DNA of 64,000 bases from Epinephelus fuscoguttatus (GCF_011397635.1 NC_064759.1:12048428-12112427); one strand, 5' to 3'. Shown: positions 48,505-63,200, counted from the first letter of the stretch. Notes: generated by a model not told the origin, from the letters alone. Program-made: numbers and translations.

Positions 48505-49430
48505 TGGGGTGCCGTTTGTAAAGTGGCTCACGCTGAAAATAACATCAACATTTTGCCACATTTGCTTCAAACAATGTTTAAAAAAGTGTTGTGAATTTTT
48601 TAACGTCACCTTTTACCACATTTACAGCAATATTTGTTAACTTACTTGTTAAATATATTAAATAGTTAAATCTAAATATTAAATGTGGCACCTAAATGTT
48701 AAATGTTAAATCTAAATATTAAATCTAAATCTAACTCTAAATGTTAAATCTAAATGCTAAATCTAAATCTAAATATTAAATCTAAATCTAACTCTAAATG
48801 TTAAATCTAAATGCTAAATCTAAATCTAAATGTTAAATCTAAATGCTAAATCTAAATCTAAATGTTAAATCTAAATCTAAATGTTAAATCTAAATGCTAA
48901 ACAACTCAAAGTACACGTCAAATAAAATTTCTCCAAACATGTTTCTTGTTATTTTAGGTAGTTATTATCACGCTAATGTATGTTCAAGTGTTCATTTCCC
49001 CAGATAAGTTGGTTTTAATTTGTTATTTGATTCTATAAACACAGTCTGACCATCTCGAGCTTTTATTTTGGTACTTCTGGTGACCGGCAGTGTGAATTTG
49101 CATATTAGCTAAATATTTAGTTTCACCCAGAAGATTTAGATTTAACATTTAGATTTATATTTAGCATTTAGATTTATATTTAGATTTAACATTTATATTT
49201 ATATTTAGATTTAGATTTAATATTTAGATTTAACATTTAACATTCAGGTGCCACATTTAATATTTAGATTTAACTATTTAATATATTTCTAAGTTAACAA
49301 ATATTGCTGTAAATGCGGTAAAAGGTGACGTTAAAAAATTCACAACACTTTTTTAAACATTGTTTGAAGCTAAATGTGGCAAAATGTTGATGTTATTTTC
49401 AGCGTGAGACACTTTACAAATGGCACCCCA
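48505..49430. mobile_element. 0.9 kb foldback (MITE-like) element with tandem-repeat core
   Basis: The left arm begins TGGGGTGCCGTTTGTAAAGTG and the right arm ends CACTTTACAAATGGCACCCCA. TA lies on both outer sides (48503-48504 and 49431-49432), as expected of a TA target duplication. The arms, about 200-230 bp each, include CAACATTTTGCCACATTT, AAAAAAGTGTTGTGAATT, TTTACAGCAATATTTGTTAA and ATGTGGCACCT and their complements. Inward of the left arm TAAATCTAAATG-type units are tandemly repeated (about 48680-48900), and inward of the right arm the complement recurs (about 49133-49250). No ORF is encoded. Confidence 0.85.
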
Positions 49431-50116
49431 TACAGATCAGCACTGAGCTCGCTAAATTTGCTTTTTGGCATCAAATAAATGGAACAAGTTACAAGAGGTA
49501 TCTAAATCAGACAGGTATGTGTCATTAGATCATTTCAAGTGTATGCTAAATGGTATGGTTGTTTTACAGTGTTCCTGCTTTGGTTGATTGACAGACATTT
49601 TCTACATATAACATGTTGTACTAAGGGGTGATGTATGTGAAAATATGCTGAAGGCCCTGTCTTGTTCACTCATCAGTGCCTGTGTTAAACATTTTTATTT
49701 AGTTGCTCTTTGTATAAGAGGCAGCTCATAACCACAATGGCAATTGGTAATTTCACTCCTAATGGGCAACTGACCTTTGACTAAGCTCCCTCACCCCTCA
49801 TAGACTCTAATGTGACTTTTTCAGATTTCCTTCATTTTCAGGCTGGTTTTGTGGATTTTGAGCTAAATGTGCCTGGGTTACGTCGTGTAATGATACCTGG
49901 AGAGGTTGAAAGGAGATGTATGTTTCTTCTCTTTTCCAAAACCAAAATCAAACTCCACTAAGTGTAGGGTTAGTTAGTTAGCTACTTAGGATATAACCTA
50001 CCTGCTGCATTTGCCTTTTGATGATTATAACAGTGAAAGAAGACCTACCCTGATTTATTTGAACAGTGGAGTGAAACTTTGCCAATATTCAACCAGCTAC
50101 GTGTCATCAAAGTGTG

Positions 50117-50790
50117 TGCGGATCATAGACTGTAAAAATAATGGACATAGCTACCATGACATCACCCGTTTTGGCCGTCGCTATCTTGGTTTTTTGGAAC
50201 CACAAGTGACCACATTCGAGCAAGAGGTTGGAGCTGTGGGGGAGCGAGGGGTGGATCTGAGTGAGACTAAGGACTCTATCGGCAGGCAGCTTGTCACTCT
50301 AAGCGACCTACCTTTAACTTTAAATCTTAAAAACATTTAAATAGGTGAACTATAAAAAAATAACCCCCATACAGTTGTCTCAAAGGGGGTAATTAGCTTT
50401 AGAGACCGAATCCATTTTCTGTACCAGGGTTTTAATGTGTTTATTTCTGCTGTAAAGCTGGACACAGGGGGGCAATGTGGACTGACTGGCCTCTGGAGCC
50501 AGTCTCAAGTGGCTATTTTTTAGAACTGCAGTTTTTGGCGCTTCTGTGTTAGCTTCATTTTTCAGCCCTGGAGGTTGCTGTTTAGTGTAGACGAACGATG
50601 TTTGGCTCTCCTGGAGCTGCCTGCCCATCTGCTGGCGGACGTTCAGGTGCTAGCAGCACAGAAGAAATTGAAACACCATTTATCTGCACACTGCAATGAC
50701 ATATAGCTGGTTTAAATCGGCAAAGTTTCCCTGAAATTTCATTGTCTCTGTCTCGATCACCAGGCGATGAGGTGGTTATTTTTTACACTG
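50117..50790. repeat. dispersed fish repeat (ATAGACTGTAAAAATAATGGAC type)
   Basis: The left end TAGACTGTAAAAATAATGG followed by ACCATGACATCACCCG is a motif I know from abundant teleost repeats. The right end near 50760-50800 (GGTTATTTTTTACACTGTGATCTGTAG) is roughly its inverse, suggesting a foldback element. Confidence 0.55.
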
Positions 50791-53700
50791 TGATCTGTAG
50801 ACTAGCAATAGCTTTTATCTGTATCTTTTCAACCTGTTTTTTATTGTTGAGTGTGTTTTGACACCCTGAATATATTCTTAAAATACATTTTGCCGATCAT
50901 TTTGTCTTCCTCTCTGAAATCACATCTCTGCTTTTTCCAAAAATTCGATAATACTTCTTCAGGTAGTGAGAGTGTGGGCTCAATGCTCGCTCTGACAGCT
51001 TGGTGGAGCATCATAAAGGGGCGGGGCTTGGCAAACAGTCAATTAGTATTGACCCATCAACATTTTCAGCTTGGGGTTGAGTTTAAAAATTAGGGTTGAT
51101 GATGTTGCAGGTCCAAAGCACTTACAGTAGTAATAACTCGGGATGGTTCACCCCCTCCTCTGAACCCCAATAATTTTTATACAGTCCCTTAATACATAAA
51201 GCAGGATGTGCTTTGAAGGTCTTGTTTATTGGCTCGTCCACATAATTATCTGTCAAGGTCCACATTAATTATGTCAGATACAAAGATTTGCAGCACATTC
51301 CTTAACTCATACCAACTCTCCACTGCACCTTGCCTTGAAGATTAATTATTTTGCCATAAGTGTTTCACCAAAGGACAGAACAGGGGTGCAATTACAGGCT
51401 GACTCACTGCACTGCACCTGATAGGTGTGTAGAGGCAGATAAATCAGTAATACCCTTTATAACAACATTCTCTCACAGGGTGGGTGAGGCCTACACACAC
51501 TTATCGTACAGGCATGCAGGGTGAGGCTGATCCACATTCCCGTGTCAGTGCAGAGACCAAAGATGCTGTCAAACTGATGATGTGGCCTTTATTAAGATCC
51601 AACCGTGGGCAGGAACAACACAATCAACACATACAGTACAGCAGCAGATCATCAGCCGCCTCAGATGTGGTTGAAGTAAAGTTGTTGAGCAGCAGGGTTA
51701 TGCTTAAACAAGAGCTTATTTCCAAGAACAGGACGTCTGAGATCAGTTTTGCATTTTGACCTGTGATGAAAACTGCATGTAGAAAAATAGTGATCCACGA
51801 CCTGTAACGCGGGATCAATGTGCTCAGCTGTGACTGCAGATTTGTCTCCCTCTGGTGGTCACACTGAGACTGCAGCTGCACAGTCTCAAGCCAGTCCAGT
51901 CTCAACATCTCCTACACAGAGTCAGGATTCATTTCACTTTCAATTCACTCTGTTCAGGAAGTTACTCAAATGCTGCAAATGTTTTGGCATCTTAAAAATG
52001 GACGTAAGGAAGAAAGCATTTACAACGCCTGCTCTGTTATCAGCATATTAAATACAATGTCTATTTACATTTTGAAAAAAATGATTTGAAAGTGAATTGA
52101 GTTTCACTTCAGCCTCTGTTTGTTTTAAAGTGTAGAGATCAGTGCTTCAACAGTCGCTGTCTGAAATACAGTTTAGGCATCAACGTGGACACGGTGTTGA
52201 TGTGTTGATGACATAAAAGTTAAACATAACCCCAAAGCAAATCAGATAAATATTTCATCATGTAACATATTCATCATGCAGGCAGCACCAATCACATCTG
52301 TAGCTTGTCTGTAACGTGTGTGAGTCAGTCAGTGAGTCCACTTTCCTCTGTCTCACTTACAGTTTTTACAGTTTCAGTTTGATGAATATAAAGAACCGTC
52401 CCTCTAAAATAACAATTAAGCAAATATAACAATTGCCTTTATGCAAATATATATTTATAACTGCTGAATGTTTTATGCAAATGTACAAATGTTGACTGCA
52501 GCAAATGGTTTTGGCTCCTCTGCCTCTACTTTCCTCACTTGACAGCAGGTCTGCTGCGCCTGGTGGTGATGTCACAAGGGTCAAGGTCTCAGAGCTCCGT
52601 CATCAGGAGGGCTCTCAGTATCTTCTCTCGGTCCAACCTCATTTCCTCTCCGCTATAAGCACAAACAAACCTCATGTCATGAGAACTTTAAGGAAGTCTT
52701 TGTCACACATGATAGTAAACTGAATATATATATATGCTGTGAGACAATGTATTTAAGGCCATAAACTGAAGGAAGCTTTGTTTAAATGTGTTTTAAATCA
52801 CTCACATGTTACTATTACGCACTGATCAATGTTCATGCATTTCAAAATGGTTGTTATGGGTAATGTTGTGACATATTGCTCCAAGAGTTAAGTTGTGCAC
52901 ATAATTAGTGACCTCTCGCCTGTGTAGGGGCGATGATGTGAAGTTAGAGGGTGTGCAACTGTTAAATAAAAGGCAGTTTCTGGTTCAGAGTTAATCTCGC
53001 TGCTGCTTTATTCGTACCAAACCCCCAAGCCTGCTACAACATTTAAATTTTTGACTCTTGGTCAGAGGAAACAAGACATTTAAATATATCACTTCAGGCT
53101 GTGGTGAGTTACAACAGATATTTTTGTGCTAAACTCATATTATGGACAAAGGTATTAAAACATTAAAGCAGCTGCAAGGAATTTTAAATTGGTTATGAAA
53201 TAGTTTCAATTTAAAGCTGGGGTAGGCTGTTTAGTTTTGGCATCACTGATCAAAAATCCCTCTGTTTTCGGGCTTTAGAAAGTCGGACCTGTGGCGGGAG
53301 TCTTCGGCCAATCACAGGTCATTTCAGAGAGAGGGCGTTCCTATTGACTGTTCTACAAATGCAGATGTGTGTGCACATCCCTTTGGTGAAAGCCTGATTC
53401 AGCAAGTCAGAGATAAGTTGCTATTCCAGCATTATAAACAACTGTCTACACTGCAAAGCAACCCATAAAAGAAAGTCTATAAGAGAGTCTGACAAGAAAT
53501 GTAACAAAACGTGTCAATAACGAAGCGTTTCAGAGGTGGAGGGAAAATGTTGCTAATATTTCAACCTTCTGCTAACCAGAGCCTAAGCCTCATGGTTGTG
53601 GCCTCAACTTCATGCTTATGCAGCTAATGTTATCCGGAGCCTTGAATCTCAGTGTGTCCTGTGCTTCACTCCCCTCCGCTACAGACAACAGGGAGCACCT

Positions 53701-54090
53701 CCAGAGACAGACCGCCAGTTAGCGGCCACAATAACCTGAATCCAGCTACAGCAAACCCAGCTCCAGCCCCAACTCTGCACCAGATCAGCAAACTTTCTGT
53801 TGCTGCCATTACAAAGGTTAGACAGGTTAAATTCAAGGCACTACTGCCATATGGATCCTGGATTGGCTCTCTTCCTCCTTAATTATAAAATTGATTGCGA
53901 GATTGATTGCGGGGCACCAAATTCAACACAAAATAAAAGTTTTTTAAATGAAATCGCAGATTAATTGATAATGGAAATAATTGTTAGTTGCAGTATTAGT
54001 TATAGGATATGCGTCTCAACTACTAGACCAACAGGAAGCTTCAGCTCACTGGAGGAAGGTTTTAGCAAGTATGAATGTACCTGAGGAGCG

Positions 54091-54241
54091 TTACCTGTCA
54101 TTATGGGCAGCAAGGTAAGGGGCCAGGTGAGGGATGGAGCTACGGTAGTAAGAAGGGGAGAGATGGGGAGAAGGCAAAGGAGAGGGACAGCACGGACTAC
54201 CAAGCTCCAGTGACGGCATATTATCCACCTGGAATACACAT

Positions 54242-54278
<37 letters not shown>

Positions 54279-57200
54279 GATCTGTTGACTGACAGGTAAT
54301 TCCGAGAGGCAGATTTACTGTAACTCCATAAGTGGAGTGTTGTGCTTTCAACAAACAGGCATTCTAATTGCTTTTTAAGGTGTGTGTGAGAAAGTTTGTG
54401 TTACCTGTGGGTATATAGACGGCTGTATCTGTTTGTCCAATGAGCTGGTCGATCCTGACTTTCCTGTACTCTGGGAGGAGATGGCTGCAAGTGCTTCTGG
54501 GAGATTATCTTCATCTTCATGGTTACTATATGAGCGATACATTGAGAGACGCTCAATGACTTACATGACCTGCAGGTCGATCTGAATAAATAACTTATTT
54601 TTAAAAGCTATGGTGCTACAGTGTTCAGGTGAAGTGTACTCACAAGCTGAACTGTCTGACCAGTCGTTTCCTGCGGTTGCTGCTCGCGTTGGCTTTGGGC
54701 TGCAGCCTCTCTGGCGTTGGGTTGCGGTCTTGCCGATGTGGCGTCTTGTCTGCGGTCAGACTGGATGCAGCCGAGTCTTGGGACGAGCTCTGATACCTGA
54801 GGAGCAGAGTCACAACACATGGAGAATTAGTCTTAAACACACGTGTAGAAACATGCATGTGCAGATAAAGTGAGGACACCTGCCTGTCATTGAGGGTCTC
54901 ATTTAAGTTCTTCCCTCTGGGTGTTGTTGGAGCTTCCTTCTTCATCGTGGAGGAGAAGAGGAGACTGCTGTTAGCTATACTTCACATTACACAAGGTTTC
55001 TAAGTTAGGTGGAAGTCTGCTTTGGTACTCACCCTGAAAGCCGCCTCCATCTGGGCCTTGAGGATGTTACACTTAAGATGATCAGGGAGCATCGCCGGAG
55101 AGGCAGGAGGGTGCAGAGACTTCTCAGACAGCTGCTTCTCCTCTCCCTGGCGAGGGAACATGCAGCAAAGGAACATAACTTTGGTTAAGATCTTATCATG
55201 AGCGGAACAGGACAACAGTGTCTGGAGAAAGAGTCTGACCTTGTCCATGTTGACGTGCAGCGAAGGCCAGGGAGGAGAATCGCTGTCTGACTCCAGAGCT
55301 TTGAGCAGAGACTGAGAAATGTCCAACTCATCTGCAGGGCAGGGAGGAGCTCGACGTTCTAATGGACACAAAGTTTAATGAGAAAAATACAGTATGGGCT
55401 ACATTAGTTATTATATAGACATACTTTGTTTTTTTAGTGTAAACATTTGATTTGATGAGGGAGGGATGGCCAATTTAGTGTCTAAATCGGGGTATGCAAC
55501 CTTCAGCTCCCCTCCAGTGGCTTTGACAGAAAAATTATATGGAAATGGTGTGGATGTTTACTGTTCATTTTCATTTATAATTGGCAGTGATGAGGGAAGT
55601 CTTTAAATCTTTATTGAAGTAAAAATACTAATACCACACTGTAAGAATACTCTGTTACAAGGTAAAGTCCTGCACTGAAAATGTTACTTAAATAAAAGTA
55701 TATAACTACAATCAGGAAATTGTGTTTAAGAGTTATGTAATGTAAAAATCTGTAGCCTGTACACTGAACAAAAAAATGTTTTAACGTGTCGTCAAATAAA
55801 ATGTGAGTCATACGTCTACAGCGTGTGTGTGTTAGCTCCATGCTAGCAAACTGCGCTTGTAAATAGCATTGCGCTTTAGATTACATTGCAGGAAGCTGTA
55901 GGGGTGACCTGCCAGTTTTTGTAGCTATGTCTAGTATTGTATTTTTGTTTGCCTCTTTTGATTGTAGGGCCTATGCAGCACTCTGGAGGAAAATAGGTGG
56001 GTTGGTTTGTTTTTTTGGCCGTGGTTCACCCTTAAAGTCCTTGCCTCATACTGTGCATGAATTTCTTGTATAACCTGCGTTTAACAGAAAAACATTTTTT
56101 TGAATAATTAACTCTCGGATCCATTGTATTAGCAATAAATTGCTCAGTGTTGTTCATAGATAGCATACATGCTCTCCGATTCACTTTTTATGTTACGCTC
56201 TAACACTCCCAGACTGGGGCGTAACAAAAATGTGTGGACAAATTTAACTGCCAGTACCAAATAATCGTAAATGATTCGCTGCAGAGTACACCTTACACTT
56301 ACATACAAGCATGCATAGATTTTAAGTGCCATAAAAACAACAATATACAACAGAGGAACCCTGAAAACGTTAGCCTTCTATATGTTTTGTTTCAGTCAGT
56401 TTTGTCTTGTCCAGTCTGAATGCTTTAGGACGGGTTGCTGCTTCCAACCCAGCATATTAAGGTTAGCTCATTTAGACCTATTAGTAATGTGGGAAGACTC
56501 ATTTAGACATAATAGTTACCTTCATTACAGGCTCAAGTATGTTTTGAAGGTCCAGACTGATTTTTTTTTTTTAGCCAAAACGGTCTGTTTTGACAGTAAA
56601 GGTTGCCGACCCCTGCTCTAAGTGGTTTAGAAAATAGAACAGAAATGAAGCTACTTTGTGACAAGGCAGAAAATTGTCTTTGGTTTGCATGTGTAAAACC
56701 TGCCATTAAAAAGGCTACATTAAAAGACACCATATTCCATCCAGACAGAACACGTTAAAACACATTTACATAAAAACACGACACAATAGAAGCTACATTG
56801 AAAGGAGCACCAGGCACTCGATGGTGAGGACTGAATCAAGGTTGAATAAATAGATAGAAAGTGCTGTGTGCTGAGGTGGCAAGCTGGCTTCAGAAAGTGG
56901 CTGTTCTTTGTGACTCAGATATTTTATAGCAACAGGGAAAAATATATCCTGTAGACGTTTTTCTTTGCACACAGGATTCTGTACCTTTGCCCTGAAGGTG
57001 GTAGCTGAAAGTGGTGATTTAAGGATGGCTGTGGTCATCTAAGATTTTGCCACTTAAGTGTTGGACAGCTTTATTATATTAATGTGTTATATTAATGATT
57101 TATACCCACAGAGGCACGTTTTTATGGAGACTTTTGTAGAGAACAAATCAAAATTGTAAAGAATGAAAGGAAGAGAACTCAAGAAAATGTGCTTAAAAGC

Positions 57201-60200
57201 GGCAAATCAACAAAATCACGAAAACTTACTTTCCCACTGAATGCTGCTGCTGCTATCTATCTAGCCAGATCAACTCAGTACAAAGTTTATGGTGCACAAA
57301 GTGTCGGATAAAATAACCTGTAAAACTCAACAGCAACACTTTTACTCAGAAATGTTTTTCTTGGTTACTCTGAATGATACACAGAGCTCACTATTAACAA
57401 TTTCTACTCTTTTTTTAACCTAATGTCTTAAAACTGACACCTTTTATGGAACAAAATGTTAAATTACATTAAACTCCACTGTATTGTTTAGTTGGCAGAT
57501 GTAAGCAGTGGATATTTCACACCAAAACTATCTGCATAGATACCACAAGGGGTTAAAGGATAGGATAAGTATGCTTTAAATAATAGTTGGTCGACAATAT
57601 GAACAGTTAAAATGTTTTTCTTTTTCCGTTATGCAATAAATGCAATATCAGCATTTATCTGAAGCTAACTAGAGGCTTCATCAGTCTGATTTATACAAAG
57701 CAAGAAGGTATCTTCCAAATTTGCAGCCTCTTCGGTGCAAATTCTGTCCCTAAAGGGGCTCTATGTGAAGTTTAGAGTTATCTGGACACAGTTATCAACA
57801 TGGCAGCTGGCAGCTACCAGTGCTAACTCAATAAACAGTGCTAAAGAATGGCAACAGCACTGACAGAGCTAACAATGTTACCCAGTGGGGAGCTGGAGGG
57901 TGGGCGCTACGCTTTCAGGACAACCCTGTCCTGATATCAACACTAACTGCCATATGACTGCAGTGCAGTGTTGGTGGTGAGCTAGCCAGGGGGATACACA
58001 CATGCACTAACATGCATGTGCAGCTGGTTTGGCTTACCACAACAAATCAGACAAGATTACAGATTACAGATGACAACACACGCAGAGGGAGTGTGACTTA
58101 ATTCTCTGCTCAGGATGACTCCACTATATCTTTACACAGCAAATAGAGGTTTGCTGTTGTGTTACTGCTCTGAATGTCATACAGATCTTTCAAAGTGGGA
58201 AAGTATAGTTTGTGTGTGATCTGAATGAGTTGGCACTTAAAGAAAACACAGGATGCTGACCAGCAGACAGCGACAGACATGAGAAGAGCATCAGTGTACG
58301 TACAGTCACATCACAGATGGGACTTCCTCCGGCTGAGAGAGAGTACTCACTGTTCTTGGTGTGTGTGTGGCAGAGCGTGTCCTGGCTGTGTGTGTGGCGA
58401 CGGTGATGGTGGTGGATCTTGCCAGAATACGAAGTCTCATTCTCTTCAACACTGAACTGATGGTCTGAAGCAGGACCGCTCAGAGGGAAACTGAGGACAA
58501 CATGTGCAATCAAAACAATTTTTTTCCTTCTCTACAAACTGTAAACCGTTATCTAACTTCTAATCACTCCATCTGCATGACTCAAGGTTTTATAGGAATT
58601 CTTCACCCACTGAATGACCATCTCTGTATCAGTTACTCACTGTGTGTTACCATGAGTTTGTGAAGAAAACTTTTACTCGCATGCCTTCATGGTGAATGCA
58701 AAATCCAAAAAAGATCAGTCTCATTTATTCAGTTGTGCTCAGTTCTTCCCAAACACTCAATTCAAGGTAACACGTGGCGAGTAACTGATATACAAATGGT
58801 CATTTTGCAGGTGAAGTATTCCTTTAAAGCACATCGCACTGTTACAGTATGGAGTTTGTTATAAAACAATGAAAGACAGACCTTTACACAGTTTTTACAT
58901 TTTTGCAATTATACACATTGTGTTTATTTGAAAGGCATCGTGTGATTCGAGTAAATGTTACAGAGCAAAAATCAACACACTATGACAGCAAAACATTGGC
59001 AACATTTTGTGTAAACAGTTAGTTGATTCAGCAAATCCGTAACGTGCTGTAACAATGTAAAGTTAAGTCAAAAACCTCTTCTTTAAAGCACAACACCACA
59101 TACGCAGGATTCTACTTCATGCTTCTACTTCACACTGAGCTACGACTATATATCTAAAGCAGCTTAATCCCTAAACCAGCATACAGTATGTGCTTCACTC
59201 GACCCCTTCCACCTGTTGAACTTCATATCACTTCATCTCACTCAGATTAAAGTGGTTTGGATAAATTAGCTGTCATAAGATTTCCAAGGCATGAAGACAA
59301 ATTTAATCTGTAAGGGTAGAACTGTGATCTTCTAGTAAACAAGAATGAAAACACCGACCATGATGACATGACAACGTACACAAACAAAAAGAGGCACAAA
59401 GCTGTTAAACCTGGTCCTGTCTTTATTTTATTTGTGTTCTAGTGGTGCAGTTTAGTCCAGTGGTTCCCAACTGGTCCAGATTTCTCCTTAGTCATTAGTC
59501 CAAGGTCCACACTGTTTAATACATTCAGCGTCATACTTGTATTTGGCCATGTCGTCGAGCTAGTTTGTCTGTTAATCACTCACACTCTACAGCAGGAAAT
59601 GGCACTTCAAAATAAAAGCTCTGTGCCAGAAATTCACTGTACGTCAAAATTAAGTGTCTTTTAAAAACTTGACACACTGGCAGCCCATTCAGATTGGACC
59701 TGCACCCTACCAGTTGGGAACCACTGGTTTAGTCTCTTAGTGGTTTCAAAGTCGGATACTTTATATCTGTGTAAGAATGGGTAGGGAGGGTGTCGTGTCT
59801 GAGTAAGAGCCATCCCAGCTGCCACCAGACATCAATATGACATCAGAAAGACATTGGACAGACGTTAAATTTTGGTTGAAAATACGGTTTACGATATTTA
59901 TAAACCACATTTTGTGGACTTCAACATTATGTTTTGCAGATGCTAGGTTTTGTTCTCCATACCTCACAACTAAATATTTTTCTGCAGATGATGTTGGCAT
60001 GAGACGCTTGGAAGACGTTGGCTTTAGGTTACATTCCAGCAAAACTTAAAGCCAACAAAATGTCAATGTCGTCTATCATCAGGGCTGCACTATGGAGCAG
60101 TGGTTAGCATCACAGCAAGAGGGTTCCTAGTTTGAAACTGGGGTGGGGGAGCCCTTCTGTATCCCTCTGTGTTTACTCCGCGTTTCAGCGTGGGTTTTCT

Positions 60201-63200
60201 CCGAGTACTCCAGCTTCCTCCCACAGCCCAAAGACATGCAGGTTAACTGGTGACTCTAAATTGCCTGTAGGTGTGAATGTGAGTGTGAATGGTTGTCTGT
60301 CTCTATGTGTCAGCCCTGTGATAGTCTGGTGACCTGTCCAGGGTGTACCCCGCCTCTCTTCCAACGTCAGCTGGGATAGGCTCCAGCCCCCCTGCAACCC
60401 CAACAGGATAAGCAGTTACAGAAAATCAATGAATCTATTGTCAGTATTTTAAGTCAATTGGCATTCAGCGTTGTCCTGACAAATCACAACCTAAATTAAC
60501 CAAATATAAATGTCTGACAACACTGGTGGCGAGCTGGGATGTTGAAGAAACATTCTGAGCCTTAGTAATGTAAAAAACATACATACTAATAGTGTAACTC
60601 GGAAAAGTCGATGGCTTTCGTCACTTTTGTAACTTGGTTGGTATCATCTTACTTTAACAGGATAATCGTGCTCTAATTTCAGAACAGTTCCCATAATTTA
60701 AGAGCTTTGGGATCTGCAAACAGGAAGTAGCCTATAATGTTACCACTGAGCGAGTGAGTTAGCTGTGGGGAACAACTTGTGTACATTTTGGCAAACTGGC
60801 ACCATTAAAAGTATGCCGAATTAGTGGTTAGCAGTTCCTGTTTGCGATATACCCATGAGCATACAGACAAGTATCACTACATTACTTTGACACTGAGGAT
60901 TTAAAAAACGTGATAATTCTAAAGCATGTTCTGCCGTTATAAGGTGCATCTTTTTTCTCTGTGATTACTTGGTGGATTTATGCACATTTCGCTGAGACGC
61001 TGACATCATTGGAAAGTGTTAGTCACACTGACTCTAAAGATGTATCATATCTCACATATCATGTCTGTGAGTTCATATTTGACCTCAAAGAAGATTTTTT
61101 GACGCCTACTGCAGAAATCTTTTACAAAGGATGGTCAGTTTTAAAGTGCCTTAATTGCCTTCATCAGCTGATGATACGACTGTTGACCGCGTTGATAAAC
61201 AGGCCAAATTAAAATTACTAATTTCCTGTTGTTTCCAGAACACCTGTCCCTTTCACCTTACGCAACATATTCATCTCCCGTTTCTCCCTCTGCACCTTTT
61301 CGGGATATTACATGAAGGTGTACACTGAAAACACATGAGGGGATGTGACAGATGGATGATGGCAAAGGTGATGAGGATGACGGAGCTTCTCTCTCTGGGA
61401 CACCAGTCTTTTTAATTCTCAGATTTAAGAGTCTGGGTTGGAAACAGGTTCGTAGTTCAAACAGAGGTCAAAGTGCAGTCATGACCTTATCCCTGTAAAC
61501 CACACTGATGGATCCTGGGATGGAGCCGCTGGTCTGCTCAGGGACGGGACGATGACCGGAGACGGGACTCACTGACTCGAGAGAAGGCCTGAAGGGAGAC
61601 GGAGGATCATGCACACACAAGCATGGAGGCAGACAAGACAGATACATGAGGTTTATGAGTGACATGAGGTGTGATGAAAAACAGACAACGTGGAACATGA
61701 AATGAGTGACTTTGTCTAAAAATAGAAACTTGCCCTCCTGTCAATTTCTGATCAAGGACCCCTGAGACTGACTCGCATCATCCTCCTGAACAAAAACATC
61801 CTCGAGTATCTCTAAACATCGCTGTCTGCATCCTCTGCGGCTGGTTGTCTTACCTGTGTGATGGTGTGTGTCCGGAGGGCTGCAGGTAAACTGGAGGTGT
61901 GAGAGCCGGGTGGGGCGGGTGCCACGGCTCATGGCCAATAGGAATGTTGTGCCGGTACTGGAGGGGAGGAGAGGAGACAGATTGAGGAGACGCTGAAATT
62001 AAATGTTGTCACAAGAGCGGAGCCAGATCAGTGGCTGCTGCATGTGTGTGTGTATGAAAGTGGGTTATCTGAGGTCACTCACTGGATGTAGGCTGGGATC
62101 AGGGCTGGCGTGAGAGCTGGAAAACACAGACAATAATCACTGATAGCAGATTAACAAACCAACCGAGAGCATTCATGTCTTTATGTGTTTGAGTCTTTGA
62201 ACATGCGAAGTATCCTCAAAAGATGTGGAGAAACCTCAGAAGTGACGACCGTTTTCTTTCTTTTACAAAGGGCTGTTGGTGTTAAGATTATCCAGGCCGT
62301 TATGTGGATTAAGGTCAAGGTTAGGGGATAAGGAATGATTGTAATAAATGGAATATCCTCACAAGTACAGTAATATGAATGTGCATGTGTGTGTCATGTT
62401 TATTTTTGGGTGTTTTGGTGTATTTTACCTGATGTGTGGCTTGGCTGGAGAAATGGCAGCTGACAGACAGAGAGAGACGTGATGTCAGTTAGAGAGGAAA
62501 AGACGAGCTGAAGGAAATATGACTATCGTTTTATCTATATTTATATGCTCGGCTGTCACCAGTGGAGGAATGTAACTAAGTACATTTACATTTATAATCA
62601 AGAACAATTTTGAGGTACTTGTACTTTGAGTATACTTTATATTTCCTATCCACTACATCTCTGGGAAAAGTTGGCATACTTTTTACTGCGCTACATCTGT
62701 CCGACAGCTTTACTTCTTTTGAAAATGAACAAAATATAAATCAAATAATAATTGAAGACATATTTTCAAAAGGTAAGATCCCCAGCAGGATATAAAGCAT
62801 TTAAAGATAGCCTCATCTTTACCAGCTGCAACATTAAAGTCATGTACACAATAATGCATCAATAAAACAAACAAATAAATAAAGACCTACATTTTTAGCC
62901 TGGCCTTTAATTGATCTTTATGTATTTTATTTATTTTGTATTCATCATTTTTGTGTATTTATTTATTTTTATTCATCTGTTTTTTCTCTGTGACATATTC
63001 TTCTATTTCAACTTATTTATTTACTTATTTATTGACAGGCAAACATGCATGCGGCTCTCATTTGAGAGGCTACAATTGACATTTAGGCTAAATACATGGT
63101 GTAAACTGCTTCTTTCAGGTCAAATTTGAATGTTGCAGCCTACGGACACACACATATTGCACACACAAACATTTTGTGCTTTTTTGTGTTCTTTTTTTAC

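Larger units (their letters stand above)
44640..54090. other. gene-poor intergenic block with 3' UTR of esrp1 and many repeats
   Basis: The first part is probably esrp1 3' UTR; no good poly(A) hexamer lies close to the stop, and the first AATAAA seen is at 47269-47274. The rest holds foldback copy C (45868-46668), the 48505-49430 element, a dispersed repeat at 50117-50790 and simple AT-rich DNA. No exon chain with matching splice phases was found on either strand. Confidence 0.55.

Noticed and set aside
48660-48900. CRISPR-like array of short repeats (TAAATCTAAATG)
   Set aside because: The units are contiguous without unique spacers, lie within a foldback element, and the genome is eukaryotic.
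49440-53990. Several 70-95 codon open frames in the intergenic block
   Set aside because: None has recognisable domains or matching splice partners; lengths are as expected by chance in repeat-rich DNA.
59761-60042. 93-codon minus-strand open frame as a possible exon
   Set aside because: It lies in a recognised dispersed repeat and does not begin and end at splice sites that match the neighbouring exon phases.
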